Of a stretch of 64,000 bases of DNA, positions 1 to 13,170 are shown one piece after another; position 1 is the stretch's first letter, and every line of letters starts with the position of its first letter. The notes beneath the pieces were generated by a model. The model was not told the DNA's origin and searched no databases. It saw only the letters and a program-made list of their open reading frames with translations. The stretch is from positions 115,966,246 to 116,030,245 of the forward strand of contig OU015523.1 in assembly GCA_907165065.1 (NCBI GenBank), in the 5' to 3' direction. The stretch is from Caprimulgus europaeus. Taxonomy: Eukaryota; Chordata; Aves; Caprimulgiformes; Caprimulgidae. The translations under genes were made by a program, and so were the position numbers.

Positions 1-1172
1 ATGTCATCTACCTGGACTTGTGCAAGGAGTTTGACACCGTCCCGCATGGCATCCTTGTCTCTAAATTGGAAACATGTGAGTTTGATGGATGGACCACTCG
101 GTGGATAAGGAATTAGTTGCACACTCGCACTCAAAGAGTTGTGGTCAACAGCTCAAAGTCTGAATGGAAACCAGTGACGAGTGGTGTCCCTCAAGGCTCG
201 GTACTGGGGCTGGTGCCCATCAACATCTTTGTCAGAGACATGGACAGGGGGACTGAGTGCACCCTCAGCAAGTTTGCTGATGGCACCAAGCTGGGTGGTG
301 CGTTTGGCATGCTGGAGGGACAGGATGCCATGCAGAGGGACCTTGACAGGCTTGAGAGGTGGGCCTGTGCTAAACTCATGGAGTTCAACAAGGCCAAATG
401 CAAGGTCCTGCACCTGTGTCGGGGTAATCCCAAATATAAATACAGGCTGGGAAGCAAGTGGCTTGAGATCAGCTCTGAAAAGAAGGACTTGGGAGTGGTG
501 GCACATGAGAAGATGAATATGAGCCAGCAATGTGCGCTTGCAGCCCAGAAGGCCAACCGTATCCTGGGCTGCATCAAAAGAAGTGTGGCCAGCAGGTTGA
601 GGAAGCTGATTTCCCCTCTCTGCTCCACTCTCGTAAGGCCCCACCTGGAGTACTGTGTCCAGTTCTGGAGCCCCCAACACAAGAAAGACATGGACTTGTT
701 AGATCGAGTCCAGAGGAGGCCACGAGGATGATCCAAGGGCTGGAGCACCTCTCCTATGAGGACAGGCTGAGAGAGTTGGGGCTGTTCAGCCTGGAGAAGA
801 GACAGTTCCAGGGAGATCTTATAGCTGCCTTCCAGTACCTGAAAGGGCTACAAGAAGGCTGAGGAGGGACTTCCATAAGGGCAGGTAGTGACAGAACAAG
901 GGAAATGGCTTTAAGCTGAAAGAGGGTGGGTTTTGATTAGATATTAGGAAGAAATTCTTCACTGTGAGGGTGGTGAGACACTGGAACAGGTTGCCCAGAG
1001 AAGCTGTGGCTTCTCCTCCCTGGAAGTGTTCAAGGCCAGGTTGGATGAGGCTTTGAGCAACCTGGTCTAGTGGAAGGTGTCCCTGCTGATGGCAGGGGGG
1101 TTGGAACTGGATGATCTTTAAGATCCCTTAAAGCCCAAACCATTCTATGATTCTATGATTCTGTGATTCTAT
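1..1172 (+). mobile_element. CR1 non-LTR retrotransposon (LINE), 3' portion
   Basis: This is the 3' half of a CR1 LINE. It starts inside the reverse transcriptase domain at the window edge, so its true 5' end is not visible. It runs through the RT C-terminus and the 3' untranslated region and ends in the diagnostic CR1 tail, a run of ATTCTATG/ATTCTGTG repeats at about 1143-1172. The 3' UTR has the usual CR1 wording near 1090-1140 (GTTGGAACTGGATGATCTTT). It carries a premature stop, frameshifts and a catalytic-site change, so it is a dead copy. The subfamily looks like one of the common bird CR1 types (B/F-like), but this was not tested against consensus sequences. Confidence 0.95.
3..1070 (+). 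pseudogene. CR1 ORF2 reverse transcriptase, broken C-terminal part
   Basis: In the CR1 protein this segment is the RT palm through thumb and the C-terminal tail, which copies the element's own RNA at the target site. The first frame (3-731) shows the motif [16 protein letters not shown] (the first catalytic Asp region), the SGVPQGSVLG motif, and the FADD box read as FADG: the second catalytic Asp is Gly at 282-284. A TAG stop at 114-116 interrupts the conserved WIRN segment. A one-base loss near 717-720 shifts the frame; the protein continues in another frame as [20 protein letters not shown] to about 862, and further decayed CR1 protein is traceable to about 1070. It cannot encode an active enzyme. 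Confidence 0.92.
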
Positions 1173-1944
1173 GTTTTGTGTTATTCATGAGGCCATCAAA
1201 TGTTCCCATTGTTCCTTTTTCGCCTCAAAGTCTGATGACTTCCTATAGACTTCAACAGAGGAATATGAACTCTCTGGCCAGACATTTCTAACTTAAGGTA
1301 AAGTCCAAGTTTACTTAGGGTTTAGCCAAAAATGCCTGGCCATCTTGTGACTGACACGTGCATAGCTCCCATTCAAATGAGCACACATGTGCATCCATGA
1401 TAAGAAAACCAGTTTTATTTTCTCCTGAAATCTGACTGCTAAGGGTTTGCTTCCCAAATTTCTCCCCCTTTTCCCAACACTTTTCTGCCCCCTTTTCTTT
1501 CATACAAAAAAATACATTAATAATTCCTTGCTGAAAACTCATGCCTGTACATCTGTTTTCACTAAGAAAATATGTCAGTTTTCCCCGTTATAGACTAACA
1601 TCTAAAACCATCCTGATACCTACAGAGCCGTTCTCATTAATTTAAAAAACATGGTGTGACATTTCCATGTTATAGTGATTAGAATATCAACGAGCATGGG
1701 TTGAAAAATGTTGTTGAAGAAATTAATATATTTCAAAATCCGCTGGGATTCACAGAGAAAATGTGAGAAGTGGGAAGGACTCTGGCTTTCTCCCCACCAG
1801 ATTTTTCCCCTACCACAAGTAACAGCAATTTTTCAGACTTTCCAGTCTCTTGGGATGCTTTTGTACTGGAGGTCATGTAGAAACTCTGAGGATAGCAAAG
1901 AACTGAAGATGACTGGAAAATGGAATTCTATTCCCTGAAAAAAT

Positions 1945-2141
1945 GTTTATTTCAGGCATTGGACTATGTTGCCCAAGGCAGTGGTGGAGTGTCCATCCCA
2001 TGAAATATTTAAAAGTCGTGTAGACACAGTGCTGAGGGACATGATTTAGTTGGGGACTTGTTAGTGTGAGGTTAACAATTGGACTTGATGGTCTTAAAGG
2101 TCTTTTCCAATCCAGGCAATTCTGTGTGATTCTGTGATTAC
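1945..2141 (+). mobile_element. CR1 LINE 3' tail fragment
   Basis: A severely 5'-truncated CR1 copy containing only the last codons of ORF2 and the short 3' UTR. Recognisable pieces are the TTGCCCAAGGCAGTGGTGGAG segment of the C-terminus (about 1969-1989), the GTGCTGAGGGACATGATTTAG segment, and the end TTGATGGTCTTAAAGGTC followed by an ATTCTGTG-type tail near 2118-2138. Its wording matches the minus-strand copy at 56777-57250 better than the copy at 1-1172, so a different CR1 subfamily is likely. Confidence 0.85.
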
Positions 2142-5100
2142 TTGAGTCACATGGGAGTTTTCCAGAAATAACATGTGCTTCCTTAAAGCAGGAACAGTTC
2201 TTTCCTGAAAGGAAATATTCACAGAATTTTCATGTTTTTGAGACTTAAGAGGTAATTTTCCCATGTGTCCTGTCTTTCATAATGTGCAAATAATTCTCAG
2301 CCTGAAGCTCCCGGGATCAACTGCCTGAGCAGTCAGGAGATTCAGGCTGATGGGAAATATGAGGCTGAATCAGCTCCCAGTTTATCATCTAATGAGATCC
2401 AGCCCCAAACTTTCCAGCATGTGCACAAATATGAAGACAAGGCCGCTGCTTGCACCATTGTTTTACCACAGAAACATCTTTTTTTCTCATTTGAAGTAAA
2501 TTTTTAAGTACGTTACTTTGAAATGCACTTCCTGAGGAAGTAGGGATCATTTGAAAATGAGGCTGTTGTGGGCTAACAAAATCCCTGTTAATGCAGGTTT
2601 GTACAGCTGCATATGTTACTGCTGATAAAACCAAGCAGCCTTTCAAATACCCATAGGATGAGCTTGGAGGGAGTATGCAGGAGAAGAGTCCTTTTCTCAC
2701 ACAAAACTTTGTTTCTATCCAGAGGCTCTGGATCATCTATGTTACTACAAGAAAAGAGTGACAGCTACCTGCACGTACAGTTGATTTGATGTAGTCTATG
2801 CTAATTCTTTCTTTTAGGCACATGAATTATCCAGTCATTGGGTGACAGGAACTTAACAAGGACCTGAACTTTGAGCAAGGACCATCTTTTTTTATATCTA
2901 TGTATGTCAGTGATTTGCTGTGACTGGAGTGTCTGATGAAGTGGGGGAAAAGACAGCTCTTGCTTATCACCCTTTTTGGTGTTTTTGTGTGTGAATGAGT
3001 ACATGGGTCTACACACGTGCATTTAACTACATGCACATACATATCTGTGTACATATTTATATATCTTTTTGCATATATAAATATTCATTGTATAAAAGCT
3101 TTTGAGAGGTCACGATGCTCAGTTATCTCATTCTTCACATGCTATGGTCATAGTCTGAAAGCAAACATATTAAAAAAAAAAAAAGTAGGGAAAACAGATA
3201 ACATGAAGCAATCCCTGGTCTCTCTCCTTCATTTCACAGCTGGCATTCTCAAAGCCTGTTACCCAGCTCCTGCAGCTCTGCATGACCAGGGGGAGCTGGA
3301 AGGAAACACACAAGAAGTGCAGCATTTTAGCAGCCCAGCTGAGTTAGGGAGTGCAGGGAAAGATGCTACATCCACAAGAATTTGTCGCTTATGATGCTAG
3401 AATGAGCTGTGTATTCATACTCTCACAGGATATGTGCTTGTATTAGCAGGGCTGTTGCAGAATAGTTCATAGATTATAGTTAGAAACTGCAAATTACCTC
3501 ACTCCCTGGTTTCAAGTTGAAAGGAAGATTAATCCTTGACCTTGACTGCTGCCTCCATGCAAATCCCTTTTCATTTGGGCTTTGTGAATGGGAGAAGTGT
3601 TGGGCACTATAAGCTCCTACTCTAATGTCTTCCTGCACAAACCATGTGAGATCAGGCAACTTCAAAAATATTAAGTCTATTATGAAGCTTATGTATCACT
3701 TTTTCATAAGCCACTGAACTGGATAAAGCAACAGACTGTTCTGTGGAAGGCTGACTTCCACTATTCCAGTGATAATATGATTTTTTTTCTGAGATACCAA
3801 GTAATTTTCCAATCTGCTGTTTATGCTTTAAGCACAGGTTTTTTCCAATATAATATCTAACAAGCACAGGACAAGAGAGATTTCTCTATTTGATGCCCTT
3901 GATATAATCTCCAATTTCCACTACTGCGCCCCCCTACCCACCCCACACACACACAGAATCCAGACTACGAGTACTAAAAATGCTGAAATATATCATTTTT
4001 TCACCTCTGCTGCCTGTTAAAATGCCCAGTACAACTTTCACAGAGGGGCTTCATTTATGTAACTATGCAAAGTTTCCTCTATCATCTTCCTCTTCATGCT
4101 GAAATGGAAAAAGTCTAATGCATTAGGGTTTGTAAGGGGCTTTAATTGTGCTGGCTGGCACAAATTATAGAAATACAGCAAGTTTATCTCCTGTAAAATG
4201 TGGAAAGGTGGAGTTTGGAGGAAAGATGCTCTTCAGAAAAAATATTCATTGGGTTTTGGCATGTGGACATGTTACACAATTCTATTCCTTCTCCCAAAGA
4301 ATAATGAGAAAACTGCTGGCACTATCTTACCCTAATTAGTTTTTCCCTTTGCCTTGGCCTCCCTGGGGCTAATACAGCTCTATCTGTTCTAAAGATAAAC
4401 TGTGGCATTCATTCCTCAATCTATTCAGGTAGACCATAAGCCAATATTCCCTTTGAATTATTATAGGATTAATAAGAAGGGCTCTTGTGTTGATAAAAGC
4501 TTGAACCGACAGATTGCAGCTCCATCTATAGTCTCCAGCCTAGGGTGGCTGTGACTCCCAGGAGCTGGCAGGGCATCTGTCAGTGAAGGATCATTGTAAG
4601 TTTGCCCAGGTTTTAGTGTATTGAAAAGGCAAGTTTGAAGGACTGTGTTCACTGCCTCCCCACTGCTCGAGCTGTCCCAGTGCTAGAGTATACCTGAAAG
4701 GTGTTTGAGCTCCTATTGAGGACTGCATTTCACCTATGGCAAGCTGCAGTAAACGTTGCCTCATATTACTATTCCAAGCTGTACACAATGGCAGCTCAGG
4801 AGCAGTTTCATAGCTTTATTACATGACACAGAGATAAGACAGCTTCAGACATTTCAGTTTAATGAGTTAGTATCCTTGTATTATTCTCCTAAGCATCTGC
4901 TGCTAGCCACTGTTTGAGACGAGATACAACTAGAAAAATCGTCTGAAGCAGTATGGCAGCTCTTACACTCTGATCTCAGGAAAAGTTGCTCTGAAATCCT
5001 CCAGCAGATTTGCATGAAAATTGAACAGTAGAAACTGATGCCAATTTTGTCTATTTACAATTGCTTAATTTTTGGATGCTCTAACAACCATACTATTGTG

Positions 5101-5210
5101 TTAGCCTTTTAATGTTGAAATGCTTTGAAAACAATATTTAATATGTCCTGCCCAATATGGAGGCTGAAACCAGACAATGGAAGCCTGATTCCAGTAATGA
5201 AACTGTGTTC

Positions 5211-5245
5211 TGAAAATAAAAATAAAGAAATAAAGAAATAAATCA
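5211..5245. repeat. (AAATA/AAAG)-rich low-complexity tract
   Basis: A short imperfect AT-rich simple repeat built of AAATAAA and AAAGAAAT steps. No function is suggested. Confidence 0.8.
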
Positions 5246-7945
5246 ATAAGAGGGAAAAGTACTGCATTTTTCCGATTATTTCCTCCCAGACAACAGCAAA
5301 GAGGAAGAGCAATTTCAAAGTTAAAGTGGGTCGCTCAGGCTTGATGCTGCTGTTATTTTTTAATCTGCTGCTACTAGAATTTTTTTCTCTGGGAGCATGT
5401 CATACCTTTCCAGAGTATTCCCCATTGGTAAAGCTGAAGTCAAATCACTGACTTCAAAGAAGCAAACTAAGACTAATGCTATCTTTTTTTTTCAAGCAAC
5501 TATGAACTCATTCTAAATAAGCGGTAAAATGTAGTACAGTAATAGTCCATATCTTTTTGAGCTGTAAAAGTGTCACTACAGAGGTTCTGACTATTACTAC
5601 AGAGAGTAAAATCTTTGCCCCACTCTAGTAAAGGGCACTTTGCTATTTGCTTCTTCAAGACCAGGATTCCCTGTCAATTTAATATCACTTTCACATAAAA
5701 ACTCTGAAAGAGAGGTTTGCAACTAAAGATAAAACAGAAAACTCTTTCAAAAGCAACTATGACTTGAGCTCCTTGTTTCAGTGCCTTTCTGCTGGACATT
5801 GGGTTTTTTTTTGGGGGGGGAATGATAAAGACAAGGAAGGAAAACCTTCTGTCTCACAAAAGGATTGCTTCCACACTGAATGTCCATAGGAATGGGAGCT
5901 TGTTTAGTGATCACAGTAACATCTACTCTCTTAAAATTACAAGATGTTTAATGATTAGGATAGCATCTGTTCTGAGCCTATATTCCAACTGAGAATTTCA
6001 CATTTTAATAACTTAATGTTAGGATTTCAAATATGGATAAATCTGATAGAACCATGGTATGTCCTGTATCAGACTTCCTGCTATGCCTAAATCCTCCATG
6101 TGTCACAGGCACAGAGAACACGGAAAATCCCAGAAATGTTGGAGTTACCATGTACATGTGGATCTTCTATATGTATAGATGTGCATAGTATCCCTTTTCC
6201 CTGATATTTAATTTTTCAGGCCATGGAATAGCCTGAACACATCCATCTACTGACCTCATGTACTCTTTACATTCAGGGGAAAGAGGAAATGTAAATAGAA
6301 TTGACATAATTTATCTCTGTTGCACCACCAGTTTCCAGATAGTGGCATGGTTCTATTTGAACCCGAACAGGATCACATCTTATACAGGTCAGAGACTGCT
6401 TTCAGCACCCATTGGAAGAGAATGAAGGAGATCCCATTTACCTCCACTGCAGGATAAGGACAGATGACTCTTGAAACCAAAACTAACTAAAACTATAAAT
6501 CTTTTCAGAGGATAAATCTCAGAGGGAGATACAAAGCAGGGTAGATTAGTCACAGGAGATCAGGACACTTTTGTTTAAGGTTACTTTATTGAAGTAGTAA
6601 ATAAAAGCTGTTATCTGATGGTTCTATGAGTAGTATATGTGAAACCAATCAGTTTCCTCACACTGAACACTCATAAACATTTATAGCCAACAAACTATGG
6701 CTTTGGTGAACAAGGCTGTGCAGCTTTTACTATGAAAAATGATCTTTACTGGAAAACATCTATGATTTTGTTGCTCATTCTGTACCCAGCCTTCAGATAA
6801 ATGCCACTGGCAGAGGCTTCATTCTGCAAAATGAACTCTCTATTAATTAAACGATTGTCTAAAGATGTTTTACAAGGAGAAAAAGTGGTGGGGTCTGGTC
6901 AGCATTTCACATGCCTTCTCCACCCTTACAATGGCTTCAGATCTTTTCCTCATCTTCACGATCCCTCAACCACAGCAATCTCAAGTTTTCCCATGTCTAG
7001 GCACATTTCTCTCAGCCTGCCAGCTGAGCAAGCCACTGCCTGTTTTCTGACCCAGTCAGAGCATTTTGCATGCTGACTGGCAGGCAGACATATTACGTGG
7101 GATGACTGCCCAGACTCTGCTGTCAAGCAGCATGGAAGGTACCTGAACTCTAAAAACAGTCTCTCTCCTCTACACAGTTGCCTCTAGTCATAAACCTTAC
7201 TGGAAATTAATAACCTTGAGAGCTTCATCTCTCTGAGAACTTTGATGGAAATTAGCCACAAGGTTTAAAAATTGTTAGAGGAGACTGACAATGTGTTACC
7301 ACAAATCTATCCTACAGTATTACAAAGTAATCATGATACAAAAGTACTGCAGAGAGCTAAAATCCCTCAGCCCTTTATGAGGTTGGTCCTAGCTACTCTT
7401 GACTGCATCCTTCACACATCAGTCTTATGTGATGCCTTTAACATGGGCCCTCCCAATCCAGGAGTTTGAAACTGCTAGGCACATGAGCATGGGCTGCCCA
7501 AGCTGGCTCTGAATTAATTTCCATAAATATTATAATCCAAAAGAGTCTGTAAAAACATGATTCTGGGATCTACCATGTGCATTATTTAGCTTTGATGTGA
7601 TATCAGCTATAAAGCCATACACGGCATGCAACTAGCCTGCCTTTTTCTCACATCACACTGCCACATGTTTTTTCACAGGGCTCTTTGTGTTGTAAAAGAT
7701 GACAGTAGAGTACCTCTTATGAGGATCTTGTATTTTCATCCAAAGTAGAACATATTCTGGGTAGGCTGTGAAGTGTGGGAGACTGGCAGGAAGTTTTGTG
7801 AAGCTCCCCTTAATGACAACAAAACAGAAAGATTTTTTCTAGGTATTTAAATTGATATTGATGAATATTTATTGCAGTCATTTATAGCAAAAAGTTATCT
7901 GAGTTTGGTTAGATATTTTTATATATTATTAATGGGGGGTTTATG

Positions 7946-7971
7946 TTTGTTATATGCATATATATAACAAA
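7946..7971. repeat. Short perfect inverted repeat
   Basis: TTTGTTATAT at 7946-7955 is the exact reverse complement of ATATAACAAA at 7962-7971, with a 6-base loop (GCATAT). It lies in an AT-rich stretch, so it may simply reflect alternating TA sequence prone to cruciform extrusion. Confidence 0.7.
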
Positions 7972-10869
7972 TCTGAGAATACAAAGATATTGAATCAGAT
8001 AACAGTGTGTTTTGAAATAAAATCTAATGCACATTTACAAAAAAATCCTAAATAAATTGCATATTGACCTAATATAACATGTATTGACATGGTTAATTGA
8101 CAGGAACAACAGCAACTTTTGGATCTCTTCTTCTTCATGTACATATAGTAGACTGTCCTAGGGTATGCCCAAAGTCTTCTTTAGAGACCCTGTAAATCTG
8201 AAAAGAATTGCAGCCTGAATGTCTACAACATGTCAGGAATAAATGGGATCTTCCTCTCCCCTACCTTCAGCTGCTCTAAACTTAGTCATTGAGCTTTAAC
8301 TAGGATTCCTCTGCAGCAACTGAAGAAAAATAGTCACTTTAAGTGGAAACTTTTCACATGTGTTCAATTCTTGCCTTAGGATGGATGAATCGCTATTTGG
8401 AGCTGCCTCTCTCTTCACTGACTCTAGAGGAAAAGAATTGTTCAGGCTAAAGGACTAGCTGTTAGATTCCTAAAGGTAGGGGAAATTAATGCCTTTCTCG
8501 GAGACAAACCTTTCACTCTGTCTATGCTCAGCTTGAATTAGATTTAAGCTGATGGCTTTAAGGTGTCTCAGTCATCTTAAGATAAAGTTTGATCCAGTAC
8601 TAGGTGCAAGCTAGAAAATCAAGAATAAGTTTGAGTCAAAAATGATTTCAACAAGAGTGTTCCAGAGAAAGTGAACATGCAGAGAAATCACACGTATCTC
8701 ACGAAACAAGGGGTGGAAGGGAGATCATCCAGAGAGAACACAAAGGTAATTTTCAGGTAGCTGTTAAAGCTATTTTCCATCAGACATAATAGGTAATATA
8801 TCTTCTCTTTTTGCATATTAAATGATGATTTTTGCAGCATTTTTTTTAATTTTAAATGTTCATTATTATGAACAAAAATACAAACCAGAAAAATAGCCCA
8901 TTGCATCACCTCTTTGTGCCTCTCTGTGGAATTGATGGAGAGCAGAGAAATGTTCTGCACCAGAATTGTCATTTTTATAAAATTTCCTTTAAAGACTGGA
9001 GGGCAGCAGAGCAGTGGGTAGGTGTAATGACTTTCTATATCACTTTTTCTTCTCTCTGTGCACTAAAATTTGTTTCCTTTAGCTTGGCATGTCAAGTTCC
9101 AGAACTAGGCTAGGAAGAGTGGGTGAGAGCAATAAGACTTAGGGCACCTGATGTGGCATCTTACAGAAACTGTAAAGAAACAGTTCTAACCAAGGAATAT
9201 TTGAACATCCTTTTTATAATGAGGGGCATATAATCTGGTCTCTTGAAAGATACCTTTGTATTTAATGCAGGGCTGCCCACATGTTTCTGAAGAGCTATAG
9301 AACTGCACAAATGCAAAGATGTTAATTCACAGGATCTTCTTATTAGCAAATCCATGTCCATAAGATGATTTCTATAAAGTAGCCTCATTTAGTTATGAAG
9401 AACTCACTGCCATGACGAACATCAATTTTAGGCTCTATGTTCAGATTATTTCCCAGTGCCAGCTCCACGGCATGGAGGTCTCCTACCTTCACTTCTCTGC
9501 TGTTTCCGGTGCTTAAAGGTTGTCATTCTGCCAAAAAGCAAACCCAAGGCCAGAGGGTTGCACACACTGCAGGGCATGGCCAGTGGATTCTCAGCCCCCT
9601 AAAACCTTTCTCCTTCCCTACTGAATCATTATGATTGCTTTCCCTACCACTTTCAGCATTTGTCAGTCAGATTTTTGGTCAGAATTGTTTGACATAAAGA
9701 TTGAGCCTTTGTATAACCTACCCTTTATCTTCTGTGTGAATTGACTGTACAGCACCTAGACATTTGGGTTACAGCCCCTGCCAGAAAAGTCCATGGTTCC
9801 CTGGCATGTAAACAACACATAGCAGCCTCTAAAATTGCTACTGAAATGACAAGTAGAACTAGTTCCATCCTCTTCTCTTCACTCAGGCTTCATCGATCAA
9901 AAATTTTCCCTGAGTAGCTCCCAGGAGTAACTGCAATGACTTTTCTGTGCTGAGCTGGAAGCCAGCAAAGCTTACTAAACACTGCTGGCTAGGAAATATG
10001 ATAAATCTTTTTATCCATGAATGGCATGGTCAAGGGATAAACATACTCCTGTTATGTAGCAGAGGCTGTTTTTCCTTTAGTTTTAGATGGTGTAAATCAA
10101 AGTCATTCCACTAAAATTGAAAATTAAAGCAAATATGAGTGAATACTTGTCCTGAAGTTTTTATTTTCTGTCAGGCAAGAATACAGTACTGCTAAGACAA
10201 AGTTATATTTTGAAATGTTTAGAGAAGATGTAACAAATGACAATAGCTAACTGAAAAATGTTTCAAGGAGTGTATTGGAGATTGATGCCCAAATAATAAA
10301 AATCTTTTGCCACCTTATTCCCAGAGGGGAAAAAGACATTTTAAAAAGGCATTTACACATCTTTGTAACTATAAGAAGGGTTTCTTGCCCCCGTGTCCTT
10401 CCACAGCAGACAAAAATATTTCAAAGAACAGGTTTTTATAGAGTTGGATCTTAATTATTTCTGGACTAATATTTTTGATTGGAGCTTGTTCCTTCCACCT
10501 AAGAATTTTCCACCAAAACCCTCTTGTATTAGAGGGGAGTTTTATTATCATTTCTTGAAATGTGACTAAGAGCTCTGAGGGAGTAAATTTATAGTTTACT
10601 GGGAGGAATCCAGCTTATCTTTTCATGGCAAGCCATGAAACACCAGCTCACTGCCACAATTTTTTACATTCAAGACCTCACTTTTGCCAGACAAAAATGC
10701 TCTTCAGTCAAGTCAGATCCTGAACTCTCTGCATTGCTCAGTTAAGTTGCAAACCAGGAAAGAGGCAGATATACAGAGCTAATCACTCTCTGATAGTGCC
10801 CCACTCTGAAAATTGCTTTGATTAATTACAACCACCTCAAGTGTACACAGAAATGCCAGTGCAAACAGT

Positions 10870-11703
10870 GTGAGTGAGATGGGGAGCACTATTGAACGCT
10901 TATCGCCACTTATTCAAAGGTGGAGAATGAAATGGTCCTACTGCACCACCAGCATTCAGCCAGGGGGTCTGACACTTCCTGGACTTGCTACTCCAAGCAC
11001 TTTAAGGCTCTGGAGCTCAGCAGGCAAACAGTTTACAGATCTGTTAGGATCACTGAACCACGTTCACTTTGGATCTGATCTCTGGAAGGATATTCCAGTA
11101 TTTTGGTCTATTCTCTTTCCTGAAGGAATGGAGAATGAAACTGGACCTGTCATTCACATATATGCCTAAAAATTCACAGGGCTGTAGCAAAAGGAGTGTG
11201 AAGATGTTATGACAAGCAAGGGCAAATACACCAAGCTGAGGGGCACTAAGGTGATATTGAGCCAGTATTTCTCTCTGCACAATCAGTTCCCTCAGACAAG
11301 ATTAAATTACTTCTTCCATAGTAGATTGGATCAGCTGTCCTCTCATATTTGGCTTGTCCTGAATATTTTTATTTACACTCCTTGTGAACGCACAAGTCAA
11401 AATAGATCATCACAAATTTGCAAGTTGGAAATTTGTAACGTGTCTGTGCTAGATGCACTAAGAACAGAACTGACAAGATACTATTTGAAATTATTATCTG
11501 TAAGCCAAGTAAGAGATTGCAGTATACTTCTGGGTGAAGACTTAAGGGCAGCTTATCAAACTAGAGGGAAACTAACAATTTTGGAGAATTGTGCTTCTAA
11601 TCTGATTCTGGGGAATTATAGTTTGACATTGCTTTGTCTTTTCATCCTTGCAAAGGCCTTTTTTTCCCTTGTCACAATGAGGTCTTTCTACTATTCACAT
11701 TAG
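10870..11703 (+). other. Two same-frame open segments, unrecognised
   Basis: The segment 10870-11169 (about 99 codons) and the segment 11209-11703 (164 codons from an ATG at 11209) lie in the same plus-strand frame, separated only by a TAA ending at 11169 and one further stop before 11209. The second is the longest open frame in the window outside repeats. I recognise no domain, signal peptide or motif. The predicted protein is rich in Leu and Ser with a hydrophobic end (around residues 135-155), which is common for random AT-rich translation. In 64 kb of AT-rich DNA one frame of this size is expected roughly by chance. A decayed gene is the less likely alternative. Confidence 0.15.
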
Positions 11704-12775
11704 AGGCTTTACATGAGCCTTCATAATTGTTTCTTATAAAATACGTTGATTTCTATCATCCTGTTTAATGATGTGCTACATTGTTTATAAGATAATGCAA
11801 TGAACCCATTTTGAACTCATTCTATTATCCCATAAGTAATGCAATAAACTGCTTAACAGGGCAATTAAATCAAGTGATTTCAGGTTAATGTTATCAGACA
11901 GTGTTCAAAACCATGCAACTTTTGTTTTGAGGATTGGCTTACCCTCTTAAACATTGGAAAATGTACTTTGCTAATGTTTTTGTTTGTATTCCCTAAGGTA
12001 CTAATCACATTATTCATTGCTGAGGACCAGAAATATTATAGCAGCTTTCAAACAGAGGAGAGAGTTAGTGTAGCCTCTAGTAACTTGTGACAAAGCAATG
12101 GATTTAATAACCTTGGAGAACTCCCCAGGGTATTATGCAGCAGTGTTTGAAGCTTGGGGAAAAAAAAAAAGACATTTCATTATATACAGACAGTAGAAAA
12201 TCAACTAGATGAAAGAAACATAAAGGTTAAACACATTATACTGTTGAAAAAAAAAAATAATCAGGCTGCTCAACCTACATACCTAATTTGAATTTTTAAA
12301 GGAATCTTAATTAATATTTTTAGACAGCACCGCTTTTTTCCTTATACCTTTTTTTTTTTTTTTGGCCCACCCAAAAATGTAATTCAAATACTCCGCACCA
12401 CGCAGAATTTCATTAGGAACAGTTCCAGTGAAATTAAATCTCTATTGTGCATCTTGAGTCTGGTCTAATGATTACTGCTCCACTGAGTATGTAATTTAAA
12501 GTCTCTTGTTAATAGATGAGGTGCTGAACACCAACAGCTAGTTCTTCCAAACTTCACAATTGAAGAGCTATCTTGCTTACAGCCAGAGAAATCTACTTCC
12601 AATCAGACTTCCATGGAACAATACTGACATCTAACAGCTGCTGGAATAACCTTCATTAAATATTACTCTATCATTTCAAAAGAGGCCTTTTAGCTGATAT
12701 TTTTCTTTCTTAAGGTTCTCAGTAAGAGTTATGTATTACAGAATTAAAGCAACTGTGAGTTTCTTACCTGGACTC

Positions 12776-13170
12776 AGATTTTCAAAATATGGCTAAAAAA
12801 GACTCTGATAAGCAAAAAAGTGAAAGAAACAACAGCTAAATCAAGGCAAAGGTATTCAGCCTTTTCCGTGTTCTGTATAACCTGATCCCCTCTCTTGTTG
12901 AGCAGTGGGCTTACATTTCCCCTAGTCTTCCTTTTGTCAACTATGTAGTTGTAGAAGCTCTTGTTGTCTTTCACATCCCTGGCTAGATTCAGTTCCAGAT
13001 GGGATTTAGCTTTCCTAAGTTCATCCCTGGATGATTGGACAATGTTTCTGTATTAATTCCAGGAAATCTTGCTTCCACTCTCCGTATGATTCCACCCTCT
13101 ATATGCTTCCACAACTTCATGTTGAGCTCTTTTAAGATTCTGTCCCATAATCTTCTGAAAAGGTGACTTG
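12776..13170 (-). pseudogene. CR1 LINE internal fragment, endonuclease-RT linker
   Basis: Read on the minus strand, about 13045 down to 12830 gives one uninterrupted stretch containing [19 protein letters not shown], then [20 protein letters not shown] and [20 protein letters not shown]. This is the characteristic linker of CR1 ORF2 between the endonuclease and the RT fingers. Upstream on the minus strand (to about 13170) the similarity continues in shifted frames (a WKQD-type segment). Neither the RT core nor the CR1 3' tail follows, so this is an internal piece left after deletion or rearrangement. It encodes nothing functional. Outer limits are approximate. Confidence 0.85.

Larger units (their letters stand above)
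2150..12775. other. AT-rich single-copy DNA, no gene recognised
   Basis: About 10.6 kb without any repeat family or protein I can name. Open frames are short, in both orientations, and read as random AT-rich translation. It holds minor simple sequence: an A tract near 3171-3184, a (CA)n stub near 3943-3956, an (AAATA/AAAG)-type stretch at 5211-5245, T9G8 near 5806-5820, an inverted repeat at 7946-7971 and two A-rich tracts near 12159-12260. A pair of same-frame open segments at 10870-11703 is listed separately. The stretches 11720-11900 and 12400-12660 have the balanced, homopolymer-poor texture often seen in conserved noncoding DNA, but nothing in the sequence alone proves conservation. Confidence 0.6.

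Noticed and set aside
153-748. Minus-strand open frames of 175 and 185 codons
   Set aside because: They are antisense to the CR1 reverse transcriptase; the plus strand carries the recognisable protein.
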